DNA from: an uncultured Gemmatimonadota bacterium
GTDB lineage: Bacteria; Gemmatimonadota; Gemmatimonadetes; Gemmatimonadales; Gemmatimonadaceae
Assembly: GCA_903900795.1 (NCBI GenBank)
Contig: CAIUOO010000048.1
Location: forward strand, 1 to 34,187
Reading direction: 5' to 3'
Length of the DNA: 34,187 bases
Shown one piece after another: positions 1 through 10,800 of this stretch; position 1 is the first letter of the stretch, and each line of letters starts with the position of its first letter. The position numbers were made by a program, and so were the translations under genes. The notes under the pieces are model-generated. The model saw nothing but the letters and a program-made list of their open reading frames with translations. It was not told where the DNA came from and ran no database searches.

Positions 1-1
1 C

Positions 2-244
2 AACATCGCCGAGGGCGTTGCTCAACCCAGTGCCGCCGACTGCGCGCGATTTCTCAGCTACGCGATCTCGTCGGCCTTCGAAGTCGAAAGCCATCTCATC
101 CTCGCCGACAAGCTCGGGCTCAACCTCGTCGGCATCGAGGAGGCCCTCGATGAACTCCGTCAGATCCGACGCATGACCTTCAGCCTGCGCAGGCACTACG
201 TGGAGAAAGCAAAGCGAGAAAAACCAAAGGGGCGCGACAGCTAA
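2..244 (+). CDS. Four-helix-bundle protein (23S rRNA intervening-sequence type), 3' part
   Basis: The window opens inside this gene; 80 C-terminal residues and a TAA stop are present. The visible part starts with NIAEG, followed by an RFL-x-YA-x(3)-AFEVESHL stretch and LADKLGL. These match the conserved second half of the small four-helix-bundle family first described from 23S rRNA intervening sequences. The C-terminus is basic (KAKREKPKGRDS), as is common in the family. Proteins of this family are about 115-125 residues, so roughly 35-45 residues lie outside the window. The molecular role is not established; many are free-standing chromosomal genes, and nothing here links it to rRNA. It converges on the mlaD gene. 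Confidence 0.8.
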   Translation, partial: NIAEGVAQPSAADCARFLSYAISSAFEVESHLILADKLGLNLVGIEEALDELRQIRRMTFSLRRHYVEKAKREKPKGRDS

Positions 245-291
245 CCGTCGGCGCCCCCCCTCCATCCTCCTTCCTGATACCCTCCCTCCTG

Positions 292-320
292 CTCCCTAGG
301 GAGTTCGCAGTTCGCAGTTC
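292..320. repeat. Palindrome plus 7-bp tandem repeat between convergent genes
   Basis: A perfect 12-bp palindrome CTCCCTAGGGAG (292-303) is followed directly by two and a half copies of a GTTCGCA unit (303-319). It lies just after the mlaD stop codon and faces the stop of the four-helix-bundle gene. It could act as a bidirectional end-of-transcript structure, but there is no clear T-run, so terminator function is only a possibility. Confidence 0.35.
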
Positions 321-1208
321 CTAGAAGATCCGCAAATTGATGTATTTTTTCGGATTCTTCTTCAAATCCATCACCAGCGAATCCACCCGCAGCAGCAGCG
401 TATCCAGGCGGGCGTACACCGCCGGATCATTCAGCAGCTTGCCCGCGGTGCCGTTGCCGTTGCTCACTTTGTCGAGCACACCCTGCACCTGCGCGTTCGT
501 CTGCTTGACGTCGCGCGCCAGCTGCTCGAGCTGGGCCGACGTGGCCCGCAGATTCTTGACCGTGGAATCCACCTTCGTGGAATCCACACTGGCCAGCGTG
601 CGGCGTACCGTCTGCTGCGTGAGCGTGAGCTGCTTCGACTGTTCGGCCGTGACCGCGCTCAGCTGCGCCACAAGCTTGGTGAGATCGGCCACCGTCTGCC
701 GTACATCCTTCATGCCGCCGCCTGCCACGAACTGCGTGCGCGCTTCGCCGGTCAGGGCGCGGATGTCGAGTGCGATCGAATCGCCCTTGCCCAGCAACTC
801 CGGGATGCCCGGTGACCCGGCTCCCGTAGGAATCGTGTCGCCGGCCGACATGTAGCCCTGCCGACCGATGATCGGCGTGAGGGCGATGAGCTGGTCGCCG
901 AAGATGCCGTTGGCTTGCACGGTGGCCGTGGTGCCGGCCGGCACCTGGTACTGCGACTGCAGCTTGAGCGTCACCGCGATCGTGCCGTCGGGGATCAGGT
1001 CGACCTTATTTACATACCCGACCTGGACGCCGGCCAGCAGCACCGGCTGTCCTTGCTTGAGGCCAGCGCCCCACTTGAAGCGCGCAAACATCGGATAGCC
1101 GCTGGAGAGGCCGCCACGGGCGATCCAGATGGTGCCGCCGATGCCGAGCACCGCAGCCACCAGCAGGAGCAGACCGACAAGCAGTTCGTCGCGTCGTTTC
1201 GTCGTCAT
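321..1208 (-). CDS. mlaD: MlaD-family (MCE domain) lipid-transport substrate-binding protein
   Basis: A 295-residue protein with one N-terminal membrane anchor (about residues 9-31, rich in L, V, A and I) followed by an MCE domain (about 38-115). The MCE segment contains GLKQGQPVLLAGVQVGYV and ends with the typical GIFGDQLIALTP stretch. The C-terminal half is polar and helical, probably coiled coil (about 165-250). Known family members hold phospholipids for an ABC transporter that moves lipids between the inner and outer membrane. It is the last gene of a minus-strand operon, 21 bp after mlaE. No MlaF-type ATPase gene is adjacent. The start at 1208 is supported by the immediate membrane anchor. 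Confidence 0.9.
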   Translation of the reverse strand: MTTKRRDELLVGLLLLVAAVLGIGGTIWIARGGLSSGYPMFARFKWGAGLKQGQPVLLAGVQVGYVNKVDLIPDGTIAVTLKLQSQYQVPAGTTATVQANGIFGDQLIALTPIIGRQGYMSAGDTIPTGAGSPGIPELLGKGDSIALDIRALTGEARTQFVAGGGMKDVRQTVADLTKLVAQLSAVTAEQSKQLTLTQQTVRRTLASVDSTKVDSTVKNLRATSAQLEQLARDVKQTNAQVQGVLDKVSNGNGTAGKLLNDPAVYARLDTLLLRVDSLVMDLKKNPKKYINLRIF

Positions 1209-1229
1209 GTATGAAGAGAGAGCAGGCCG

Positions 1230-2024
1230 TCAGGCCTGAATGAAGGGAGCAAGGACGGCAGCCACGAGGGCATCGAGCACCAGAATGCTCACCGACGCGA
1301 TCACGACGGCGAGGGCGGTGGAACGCCCCACGCCCTCGGCGCCCGCTTCGGTCACGTAGCCCTCGTACGAACAGACGAACGAAATGGCCGCACCGAACAG
1401 GAACGCTTTGATCAGGGAGTACACCACCTGGAAGGCTGTAAACGCCAGTCGCAGTCCATCCAGAAAGTCACTTGTGCGCACATCGGTCGAGGTCACCAGG
1501 ATGGCCCACGCGCTCATGATGGCCGCCGTGTTCGCCAGAACGACCAATACGGGTAGCATCACGATCCCGGCCAGAAACCGCGGCAACGCGAGAAACGCCA
1601 CCGGGTCGAACGAGAGCGTCTCGAGCGCGTCGATCTGCTCCGTCACCCGCATGGTGCCGATTTCCGCAGTCATTCGCGCACCGACCCGGCCGGTGAGCAC
1701 CAACGCCGTGAGCAGCGGTCCCAGCTCCAGCACGATGCTCTGTCGCGTGATCAGGCCGACCACCGAGAGCTGCACCCCGGGAAAGAGCTGATAGCGCGTC
1801 TGGAAGGCCGTCACGCCGCCGAGGAACGCGGCGACGATGATCGTGAGGGGTACCGACTCGACGCCCATCGTGCGCATCTGCCGGATCGTTTCAGGGATCC
1901 AGGTTCCGGGATCCCGTACTCCGCGCACGATGTCCCGGGCGAAGTAGGCGCGCTTGCCGAGCGCGCGGAGAATGCCCTCGGCGCGTCGCTCGGCCACCCG
2001 AACGAGCATGCCCGTTGGCCGCAT
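1230..2024 (-). CDS. mlaE: MlaE-family ABC transporter permease
   Basis: A 264-residue permease of the lipid-transport MlaE family, expected in the inner membrane. Family hallmarks are visible: an N-terminal amphipathic segment, VGLITRQSIVLELGPLL, then ARMTAEIGTMRVTEQIDAL, and later hydrophobic helices with FCSYEGYVTEAGAEGVG near the C-terminus. The ATG at 2024 overlaps the lptG stop codon by one base (TGATG), which implies translational coupling and fixes the start. A longer upstream reading frame exists but only runs antisense-like through lptG in another frame. The partner ATPase (MlaF) is not encoded in this cluster. Confidence 0.92.
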   Translation of the reverse strand: MRPTGMLVRVAERRAEGILRALGKRAYFARDIVRGVRDPGTWIPETIRQMRTMGVESVPLTIIVAAFLGGVTAFQTRYQLFPGVQLSVVGLITRQSIVLELGPLLTALVLTGRVGARMTAEIGTMRVTEQIDALETLSFDPVAFLALPRFLAGIVMLPVLVVLANTAAIMSAWAILVTSTDVRTSDFLDGLRLAFTAFQVVYSLIKAFLFGAAISFVCSYEGYVTEAGAEGVGRSTALAVVIASVSILVLDALVAAVLAPFIQA

Positions 2025-3109
2025 CAGGTGCGTACCCGCGCCAGCAGCACGAGCGCGAACAGCCCGCACGCCAGGTTGGGGACCCATGCTGCTATGTCGG
2101 GGGGCATGAGCCCCTTTCCACCGATCGCCTTGGTCAACTGAATGAGCACGAGAAAGAGAATGGTCGTGGCCAGGCTGACCGCGATGCCGTAGGCGGCGCC
2201 ACCGCGCTGTGAACTGGTTGCCAGCGGGGCGCCGAATAGTGCAATGATGAGACACGTGACCGGAATTGCCAACTTCAGCATCCGCTCCACGCGCAACAAA
2301 TTCACGTCGGCCCCCGAGCGCTCAAGCGCGGTGATGAACCGCGACAGATCCGCGAAGTTCATTTCACTCGGCTGCCGCTCGGTGGCCTGCAGGTCCTGTG
2401 GCTTCTCCGTGAAGTGCCGGTCGACGAGGGAGTCGAAGGCCACCGCACGATCGGTGGAGTCGTTTGGGACCACGTGCACGATCCCTGACTTGAGCACCCA
2501 CCCGCGAGCGTTGGACCACGTCGCGTTCCGGGCCGCGACCAAGAGCCCCGGCCGCTTCACCGACCCACGCTCCTCGATTTCCACGTTCTCGACGGCCCGC
2601 TGCTTCACATCGAGCGTGTATATCCGGTAGACGCGCCCGGTTTCACTGGCGAAGGCGAAGTTGTAGCGATTGTTGTCGCGGTCCTGCCCTTTTCCAGCCA
2701 GCAACTTGAGACGCTCGGCGTTGGCTGGCGGCGCAATTTCGGCGAACACCAGGTCAATGCCCATCGCGATCGTGGCCATGAACAGAATCGGCGCGATGAA
2801 TCGGTAGAAGCTGATGCCGGAGGCCTTGGCGGCCGAAATCTCGGAATAGCGTGTAAACGTGCCGATGGAAAACACCGTGGCAAAGAGCACGGCCGCGGGG
2901 AGGACCATGAACAGCGTGTCGGGAATCCAGTAGAGGTAGCTGAGGGCGACCGCTTTGAAGGCCAGTTTGCGCTCCGTGTACTTACGGAGGTTGTCCACGA
3001 GGTCGATGACGAACACCAGCACCGGGAAGCCCAGCGTGGTGATCGTGAAGATCCGCGTGAACTCGGCCGCCACGTAGCGATCGAGGGGCGTAATGAAGCG
3101 ACGGCTCAC
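2024..3109 (-). CDS. lptG: LptF/LptG-family LPS export permease (second copy, LptG-like)
   Basis: A 361-residue permease subunit of the lipopolysaccharide exporter, which drives LPS from the inner membrane onto the LptA bridge. The N-terminus ITPLDRYVAAEF and helix 1 are followed by a conserved cytoplasmic segment, RYSEISAAKASGISFYRFI, typical of YjgP/YjgQ proteins. A periplasmic domain occupies the middle, and three C-terminal helices end the protein. The GTG start at 3109 overlaps the lptF stop by four bases (GTGA). This is preferred over a longer frame beginning at 3208, which would lie deep inside lptF. Length matches the family. Confidence 0.9.
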   Translation of the reverse strand: MSRRFITPLDRYVAAEFTRIFTITTLGFPVLVFVIDLVDNLRKYTERKLAFKAVALSYLYWIPDTLFMVLPAAVLFATVFSIGTFTRYSEISAAKASGISFYRFIAPILFMATIAMGIDLVFAEIAPPANAERLKLLAGKGQDRDNNRYNFAFASETGRVYRIYTLDVKQRAVENVEIEERGSVKRPGLLVAARNATWSNARGWVLKSGIVHVVPNDSTDRAVAFDSLVDRHFTEKPQDLQATERQPSEMNFADLSRFITALERSGADVNLLRVERMLKLAIPVTCLIIALFGAPLATSSQRGGAAYGIAVSLATTILFLVLIQLTKAIGGKGLMPPDIAAWVPNLACGLFALVLLARVRT

Positions 3110-4746
3110 GCGCCCACCGCCGCTGTCGGCTTGTTGTCCGCCGTTTTCGCGGCCTGTTCCCGTTTCATCTGCGCCGCCAACGCCCGGCGCGCACCGCGAT
3201 CGGCCCACCAGTCACGGAGCCCACCGCCGCGCGAGGTGTCGGTCGTCGATTCCACCCGCCACAAGAGCACCACACCGGCCAGCGTAAAGATGACATTCGC
3301 GATCCACATCGCGATCGATGGTGGCACCATACCCTTGTCGGCCAGCGCCTCGCCACCCATAAGACAGACGTAATACAGCCCGAATACGCCGATGCTGACG
3401 CCGATCGTCACGCCCACGCCACCGCGTGGAAACCGCAGCGCAATCGGCGGGCCGAACAAGACGAACACCAGACAGGCGAACGAGAGTGCGAATTTCTTGT
3501 GGATCTCGACCGTCAGGCTGTCGATTCCTTCGCGTGACGCCACCAGCTGGGCATCGGCCGCGTTCATCGCTCCGCGATACATGCTCACACTGTCGATCAC
3601 GGGGGGAATCGGCGGCGCGATGGTAACCGTGGGCGTCGGCGTCGGGATGACCGCGCCAAGGGTGTCCCGGAGCGTGTCCCGGAGCGTGTCGCCGGACGGC
3701 GTGACCGTCGGGGTGACTGTCGGCGTGACTACTGGCGCTTGCGGCGTGGGGGGCACGACTGGCGCCTGCGCCTTGGCCTTTTTCGGGAGGAACAGCGACG
3801 GCAACGTCACGCAATAGAACCGCGCCAATCCTTCCTGAGCGGGCCGATCGCGCGGTGCCCTGAGCGTCTTCGTGCCCGGGGCGACCAGTCGGCTGGCGTA
3901 CATGATGTATTCTTGCCGCACCCGCCGGAACTCCAGCGCATCGGTCGCGTACCGCCGGTGCATCTCGCACACGGTCATCTCGCGATCGCTGCGGAAGTCG
4001 TCCGTGCTGGTGCTCTCGAACCCGCGCGTAATGCCGCGCACCTTGACCGTTTGATCAATGAAGTAACTGCGCTGCAGCCGCCTGGGGTCCCCGCGGACGA
4101 ACTCCTGCGAGTAGCCATCAAAGAGCTGCAGCAGCAGGTCCTGCCCGTTCTTGGTGAGCGAGAAGACGCCGCTGTCGGCATAGATCGTCTTGCGCTCCGG
4201 TCCCTTGGTGAGATCGTAGATCACCACATCATACATCTTGTTCGTGTTCGCATCGCTGCGGGCGATTCGCAGGAAGAACTGGTCGGTGACCGCATTCAGC
4301 GCCTGATCCCGTAAGGCGAGCGTCGGCTTCGTCTTCGCGATATCGTTCTGCAGAATGCGCAGTTCGTGGTTGGCCCGCGGCAGCACCTGATCGTTGAACG
4401 CGACCATCGCGATCGACAACAGGAAGGCACACGCCAGGACCGGCAGCATCAGGGTGCGGACACGCACACCACTCGCCTTCAAGGCGGTGATCTCGTGTTC
4501 GGCGGCCATGCGGCCGAAGGTGAACAGGGTCGCCACCAGCACAGCCATCGGCATCGTCATCGCGACGGTGAAGGGCAGCGACAGGACGAAGAATTTGCCG
4601 ATGGCCGACCAGGGGAGTCCCTTGCCGGCAAGGTTCGCGAGCTGGCGCGCGACGTACTGCAGCATGAGCAGCGACGTCAGCGCCGACAGCGCAAACAGGA
4701 GAGGTCCGACGTGCTCACGCACGATATAGCGGGTAACAAGCTTCAC
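3106..4746 (-). CDS. lptF: LptF-family LPS export permease with a Pro/Thr-rich periplasmic insert
   Basis: A 546-residue YjgP/YjgQ-family permease, first gene of the lptF-lptG-mlaE-mlaD operon. The start is taken as GTG at 4746, reading VKLVTRYIVREHV, just before the first membrane helix; a longer frame to 5025 would run antisense into the divergent SprA gene. The cytoplasmic segment EHEITALKASGVRVRTLMLPVL is clear. The protein is about 180 residues longer than usual. Part of the excess is a low-complexity Pro/Thr/Val-rich insert (about residues 318-383) coded by short tandem repeats, placed before the last helices. The C-terminal part (ALSFACLVFVLFGPPIALRFPRGG) is normal, so it is probably functional. 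Confidence 0.87.
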   Translation of the reverse strand: MKLVTRYIVREHVGPLLFALSALTSLLMLQYVARQLANLAGKGLPWSAIGKFFVLSLPFTVAMTMPMAVLVATLFTFGRMAAEHEITALKASGVRVRTLMLPVLACAFLLSIAMVAFNDQVLPRANHELRILQNDIAKTKPTLALRDQALNAVTDQFFLRIARSDANTNKMYDVVIYDLTKGPERKTIYADSGVFSLTKNGQDLLLQLFDGYSQEFVRGDPRRLQRSYFIDQTVKVRGITRGFESTSTDDFRSDREMTVCEMHRRYATDALEFRRVRQEYIMYASRLVAPGTKTLRAPRDRPAQEGLARFYCVTLPSLFLPKKAKAQAPVVPPTPQAPVVTPTVTPTVTPSGDTLRDTLRDTLGAVIPTPTPTVTIAPPIPPVIDSVSMYRGAMNAADAQLVASREGIDSLTVEIHKKFALSFACLVFVLFGPPIALRFPRGGVGVTIGVSIGVFGLYYVCLMGGEALADKGMVPPSIAMWIANVIFTLAGVVLLWRVESTTDTSRGGGLRDWWADRGARRALAAQMKREQAAKTADNKPTAAVGA

Positions 4747-4807
4747 GACGTAAATTCCGTGGTGACCACCCGCATTATCAAGGGCGCGTCGGCCTAGAGT
4801 CGACAAT

Positions 4808-7800
4808 ATGCGCTCGCAGTTTTTGACCGTACGGCGGCGACAGGGCTGGCCGCCAGTACCCCACGACCGGAGTTCGGTGCCCAGGCAGCTCCAGACATGG
4901 GCGCTACCGGCATGGCCAACGGCACGGCCCATGGCCTGGTCCATGGCCTGGCCGGTGGCGTTGCTCACCGCCATCTTCCTGATCGCGCGTCCCCTCGCGG
5001 CGCAGCAGGTCGCCCCTCGGCCCACGCTAGTGCCTCCAGGAGCTCGCCTGGCGGCTGATTCGTTGCGCCTCAGAGTCCCCTACAGCCTCGGTCCGTTCGG
5101 GGTCGCTACGGCCTTTCGCCCCGATCCGGCCCGGGTGGCCGAGCGCGCCGTGGCCATCGCCCGGCGGCTCCACGAGGAGCGGATCGTAGCCCGTTGGGGA
5201 CAAACCGTCGTTCGCGGGCTCGTTTCGCCGCGTGTCGCCGCCGGCGAGGCCCGGTCCGACAGTGGTCCGACCCCGGGAGCCCTGGTGCCGCTTGCCCCGC
5301 AACGCCGCCTGGGGGCCGATGCCGCCACCCAGCTCACCACCGACCTCCTCGGTGACATCGGGGACCTCGGCATCGCCCTCCAGTCGCGCCTCGAGTCGAA
5401 GGTGCAGCGCAGTCGCAACGAGCGATGTACCACCGCGCAGCTCACCATTCTTGGCAACAACTGCTTCGGCATCTTTCAGCCGGCCTTCGACTTTCAGTTC
5501 AACGTGCGTACGGGTGGCGTCGTCGCCGATCGCGTGTACGTCAATGTCGATTACGACTCGCAACGCGAGTTCGATGCGTCGAACAACATTTCGGTGCGCT
5601 ATCAGGGCAAGTCGGACGAAGCCCTGCAGACGCTCGAAGTCGGCAACGTCACCTTCCAGCCGCCGGCCTCGCGCTTCCTCACGTCAGGCATCCCGTCGGG
5701 CAACTACGGCATTCAGGCCACCGGACAGATCGGCCCCATGCGCTTCACGTCCATCGTGGCGCAGCAGAAGGGCAATGTCTCCAAGGACAACGTCTTCACC
5801 ATCGGCGAACGCTCGCAGCAGCAGGTCGATCGCGTCATCGAAGACATTCAGGTGGAGACGCGCCGCTTCTTCTTCACCATCGATCCGCGCTCGCTGGGCG
5901 GATATCCGAACATCGATCTATTGAATCGGCAGCAGATGCAGCAGTTGGCGGCGTCGCTCCCCGACTCGGTGCGACCGGCGCGACTGTACGTGTATCGCCA
6001 GCTCATCGGCGCCGCGAACCAGAATCCGCGCGGTCCGCAGTTCTCGGTGCGTGGCGCGCGCAATCCGTCGCGGCAGATCTATGAAGTATTGCGTGAGAAC
6101 GTCGACTACTACGTCGATCCCTCGCAGCTCTGGATCGCGCTGGTGCGTCCGCTCAATCCCAACAATGAGCGGCTCGCCGTCGCGTACGAAGTGAACGTGA
6201 ACGGCACGCCGGGGCGGAATGTGAACACCGGTGGTACGCCCGACATCGAGTTCACCGCCGATCCGCAGTACGCGAATCTGCTCTGGGAGCCCGAACTGCA
6301 GCCCACCAACAGCGCGTACTTCCTGCGCGAGCTCAAGTCGGTGTATCGCTTGGGCGGCGAAGATCTGCAACGCGAGTCGATCACGCTCAAGCTCGTGACC
6401 GGCACCTCGGGCGATCAGGAGAAGCCGATCAACCCGTCACGCGGCGAAACCTATCTGCAGCTCTTCGGCCTGTCGCAAGCCACCAACTCGGCGGCGTTCG
6501 ACGTAGAGAATCGCGTGTGGCCGCGCCCCAACGATCCCAACCAACTGGCGTCGTTCGCCGGCGGCAACGGTCAGCAGAAGCTGATCCGCGACTACTTCGT
6601 GTTCTATCCGTCGCTGCAGCCGTTCGCGCGCGGTGGACTCGCGCAGCCACTCGCAAATCCGGCCAACGACACGCTGTACCGGTATCCCAACGAGTACCTG
6701 TATTCCGCGCAGCGGCCGCAGGCCATCTATCGGATGGTCGCCAGCTATCGCTCGGAGGGCGGTGGCAGCACGCAGTCCATCAAGCTCAGCACGATTCAGG
6801 TGCGCCCCAATTCCGAACGCGTGTCGCTCGACGGCCGGCTGCTCACGAAGACCACGGACTACGAGATCGACTATGATCTCGGCATGATCACCTTCAATCG
6901 TCCGGATACGCTGTTCGCCACGCCGAGGCAGGTGTCGGTACGCTACGAGGAGAACCCGCTGTTCGTCGCGGCACCCACCACCATTCTCGGGTTTGCGTCA
7001 CAGTTCCCGCTCGAGAACGGCCAGCTGGCATTCACCGCGATCTCGCAGAGCCAGCGCTCGGGATACAACCGACCGCCGCTCGGGTTCGAGCCGGTCGGCT
7101 CGCTGGTCGCCGGCGTGACCGGCAATCTCGCGTGGGATGCGCCGCTGCTTACCCGCGCGCTGGGCAAGCTGCCGTTCAAGCAGAGCGCCACGCCGTCGCG
7201 CGTGAGCCTGCAGGGCGAGTTCGCGATGAGCAAGCCGCAGCCGAATGCCGCGGGGCAGGCGTACCTCGAATCGTTCGAGGGCGAGGGTGCGATTCCAGGT
7301 ATCTCGCTCTCCGAAGGCTCTTGGTACTACAGCTCGCGTCCGTCGCTGGGCAACACGCTGGCGGCCCGCTTCGGCAGCAGCACCTTCTCGGTGAATCGCG
7401 CGGCGACGATGGCCTTCCAGAACAACGGTGTCGACGTCGGTGGCAACTTCATTCAGTTCAATATCCAACAGATCGATCCCTCGGTGCGAATTGTGGGCAG
7501 CGGTGTGCAGACGTCTGAGCAGCTGCTGTGGATGACGCTGTATCCGCTCAAGACCGGCGGCATTTTTGACTTCGAACCCGGCACGGCGAAGCGCCGGTTT
7601 GCCTGGACGTTGGGTGACAACAGTCTCGTGGGTAATACGCCAACGGGACGCCGTTGGCGCTCGCTCCGCACGGTCATCAATCCCAGTGGTGCCGATCTCT
7701 CGCGCACCGAAAACATCGAGTTCTTCGCGCTGGTGCAATCCGAACAGGCGAAGGTGAAGCGCAATCCCACGCTCGTGTTCGACTTCGGTGAAATCAGCGA

Positions 7801-10800
7801 GAACAGCGTGACGTTCGCACCGGAAACGCTCACCGTGAACGCGCCGGTTCGCGCGGGGCTTCCTGCCGACTCCACCTATCGCGGCAAGCGGTTGGTGGGT
7901 TTTGATCGCTTCGATTCCGAGCGCGATCCGTTCTCGCGGGCATTCAACGCGGCCGAGAACGACAAAGGCTTGCCTGGCGACGTGGCCGATACGCTCGTGG
8001 TCGTGAATCGCACCGGTCCGTCGCCGGTCATCTCTACGCAGAACAAGGTCGCCATCTGCACGCAAGCCGTGCAGATCGTGCAGGTGCTCGGCGACAGCCG
8101 TGTCAATTGTGGCGCCCGCAACAACCGGCTCGACGAAGAGGATATCGATCTCGACGGCCAGCTGAACATGCCCAACGCCGCCATCGATCAGGAGCAGTAC
8201 AAGCGTTTTGTGGTCGACCTCGCAGATACGCGCAACTGGACACGCGTGGGCAAGTGCTATCAGCAGCAGGACTCGACGGTGAACGGCGTGGTCAGCGATT
8301 CACTCTGCTGGGTGCAGGTGCGCCTCAATTGGCGCGCGCCGGCCGAAGAGCAGAACAGTCCGAACGACCGGCGCGTGCGCGCGTTGCGGCTCACGATGGT
8401 GTCGAGTGCTGAGTCGGCCGACGACGCGTTCGTGCGCGTGGCGCTCACGAGACTCAAGCTGGTCGGCGCGCCGTGGCTGAAGCGTAGCGTCGAGCCCCTG
8501 TCGGGGATGGCCGGCGACTCAGCCGGGGTGATTGGCGGCTACGTGATCGCCAGTGTGATTGGCACGCTCGACTCCACGTCGTTGGTGCCGTATACGCCGC
8601 CGCCGGGTGTGGTCGAGGCGCCGGAGAACCGGCAAACCGGTTACGAGAACAACCGGTTGCAGGTGAATGAACGCGCGCTTCGGCTGCAGGCCGGCATCCC
8701 GGGTCGTCAGTTCCGGCCGTTTGATCGGGCCGAAGCATTCTTTCGCTTCCCGGAAGGCACCAAATCCTTCATGGGCTACAAGACGCTGCGCTTGTGGATG
8801 CGCGGCCGTGGCAACGGCTGGGGACAGAACGGTGAGCTGAACGGTTACGTAAAAATCGGCCGCGACGAGAACAATTTCTACATGTACCGCACACCGGTGA
8901 ATGCCGGTGTCGGGCTCAGTGCGTGGGAGCCCGAGGTGCGGGTCGACTTGCAGAAATTCCAGATCCTGCGTGCGCAGCTCGAGAACAATTTCCTCACCGG
9001 CTCCAGCGACTCGGTGTCCTGTTCCGGCGCCGACCTCGAGCTGATTCGTCGCTCGGGGTTGCCGCGTGGCGTGGCGGTGCGGCGCTTCGCCGTGTGTCAG
9101 GACGGCTACATCGTGTACAGCGCCGACCCAACGGTCACGCCACCCAATCTGGCCGGCGTGCAGGAAATGGCGGTCGGACTCGTGCGTGTGGACAGTGTGC
9201 CGCGTGGCGGCACAGGCCTCATGAGCAACGATACGCTCGAACTCTGGGTCAACGACATTCGCCTCACCGATGTCGTCGATGATATCGGCTTCGCCGGCGA
9301 GCTGGGACTGGCGGTGAATGCCGGAGACCTCGCCGACTTCCGCATGAACGTGAGTCGTCGCGATCCCAACTTCCGTCAGCTCAACGAGACCCCGTCGTTC
9401 CTCACCACCAGCGGCGTGAGTGTGGGCACCACGTTGCATCTCGAGCGGATGTTGCCGCAACGACTCGGCATCGTCATGCCGTTCAGCGTGGACTATGTGG
9501 GCTCCGGCGTCGATCAGCTGTTCATCAATCGCACCGACGTGCGCGCCAGTGGCATTCAGGGGCTGCGCAATCCCAGCGATCGACGTGTGAATTATGCGCT
9601 CGCCCTGCGACGGGCCACGCCGATGGGCGGTGGGTGGTACGCACCGCTGGTGAACGGGCTCGCCCTGAACGGCACGTGGTCGAATGCCGCGTCGCAGAGC
9701 GCTTTCCAGGAAGCCACCAACAGCGCGTATGCGCTCGGGGCGTCGCTCAATTTGTCCGGCGACCGTCGCGAGTCGAAGTTGCCGCGGGTGGTCGATGCGC
9801 TGTTCGGTGTCTTGCCGCGCGGGCTGCGTGAGAGCGAGGCGATTCGAAATTTCCGTGGTCAGCGATTCCGGTGGTCCCCCACGGCGTTCCGGTTGTCGAG
9901 CTCCCTGGCGCGCAACGCGAACTCGAGCACGTCGTTTACGAAGGCCGCCGAGTCGCCGACGGACACCGGTCAGGTGGCGAACGGACTCACGCACTTCTGG
10001 CAGAATAGCAGCACCCTCGAGTTCCGTCCGTCGGTCGGCCTGACGGCCTCCATGAACGCGCGGCAGCTGCTGGACCTGCGCGATTATCGCACCACGTCGA
10101 TCCTGCCGGACAGCACCGATCGTGGACAGGCCGCGGCCGCGGAGCGACTACAGTTGCTGGGAACGACCGTGGGGCTCGAGCGCGAACGGTCGCTCACCTC
10201 GGCCGTGCTCTTCCAACCCACGCTCGCTGTGTGGCTACGGCCGCGTCTCGACTTCAACTCGACGTTCAACCTGAACAAGGATCCGAACGCGCGCGCGCTG
10301 CTGCGGGAGCAAGACTCCGCCGGGGCGTATCGCCTGCCCAAGCGACTGGGGGCGGCGCAGACGTTCAGTACGGGCACCACGTTCGATTTCGGTCGCTTGA
10401 TCACGTCGCGCACTAAGGAGAAGACGCTGAGCAATCGGCTGGGACGGATGTTTGCCCCGATCGATGTGTCGTGGCAGCAGAGTCTCACCTCGAACTACGA
10501 CAACACCGCCTTCATTCCCGGTTGGGGCTACCAGCTGGGGCTGGGTGGTCTTCAGTCGTTTCGCGGACTCGACTCACGGCTGGCCACCACGGCCGGACGG
10601 CTGCGTCGCGCCACCGCCACGGGTGCGTTGAACTTGCCCTTCTCGCTCACCGTGCAGTCGCGCTTCGAGAACGGCACGACCGAAACGTGGACGCGTCGCA
10701 CGTTCGATGGATTCCAGGCCGTGATTACGAGTACGCAGTTGGTGAAGCCCGACTACTCCGTGCGCTGGAGCTGGCGGCCCGTGCGTCTGCGGAAAGTGAT

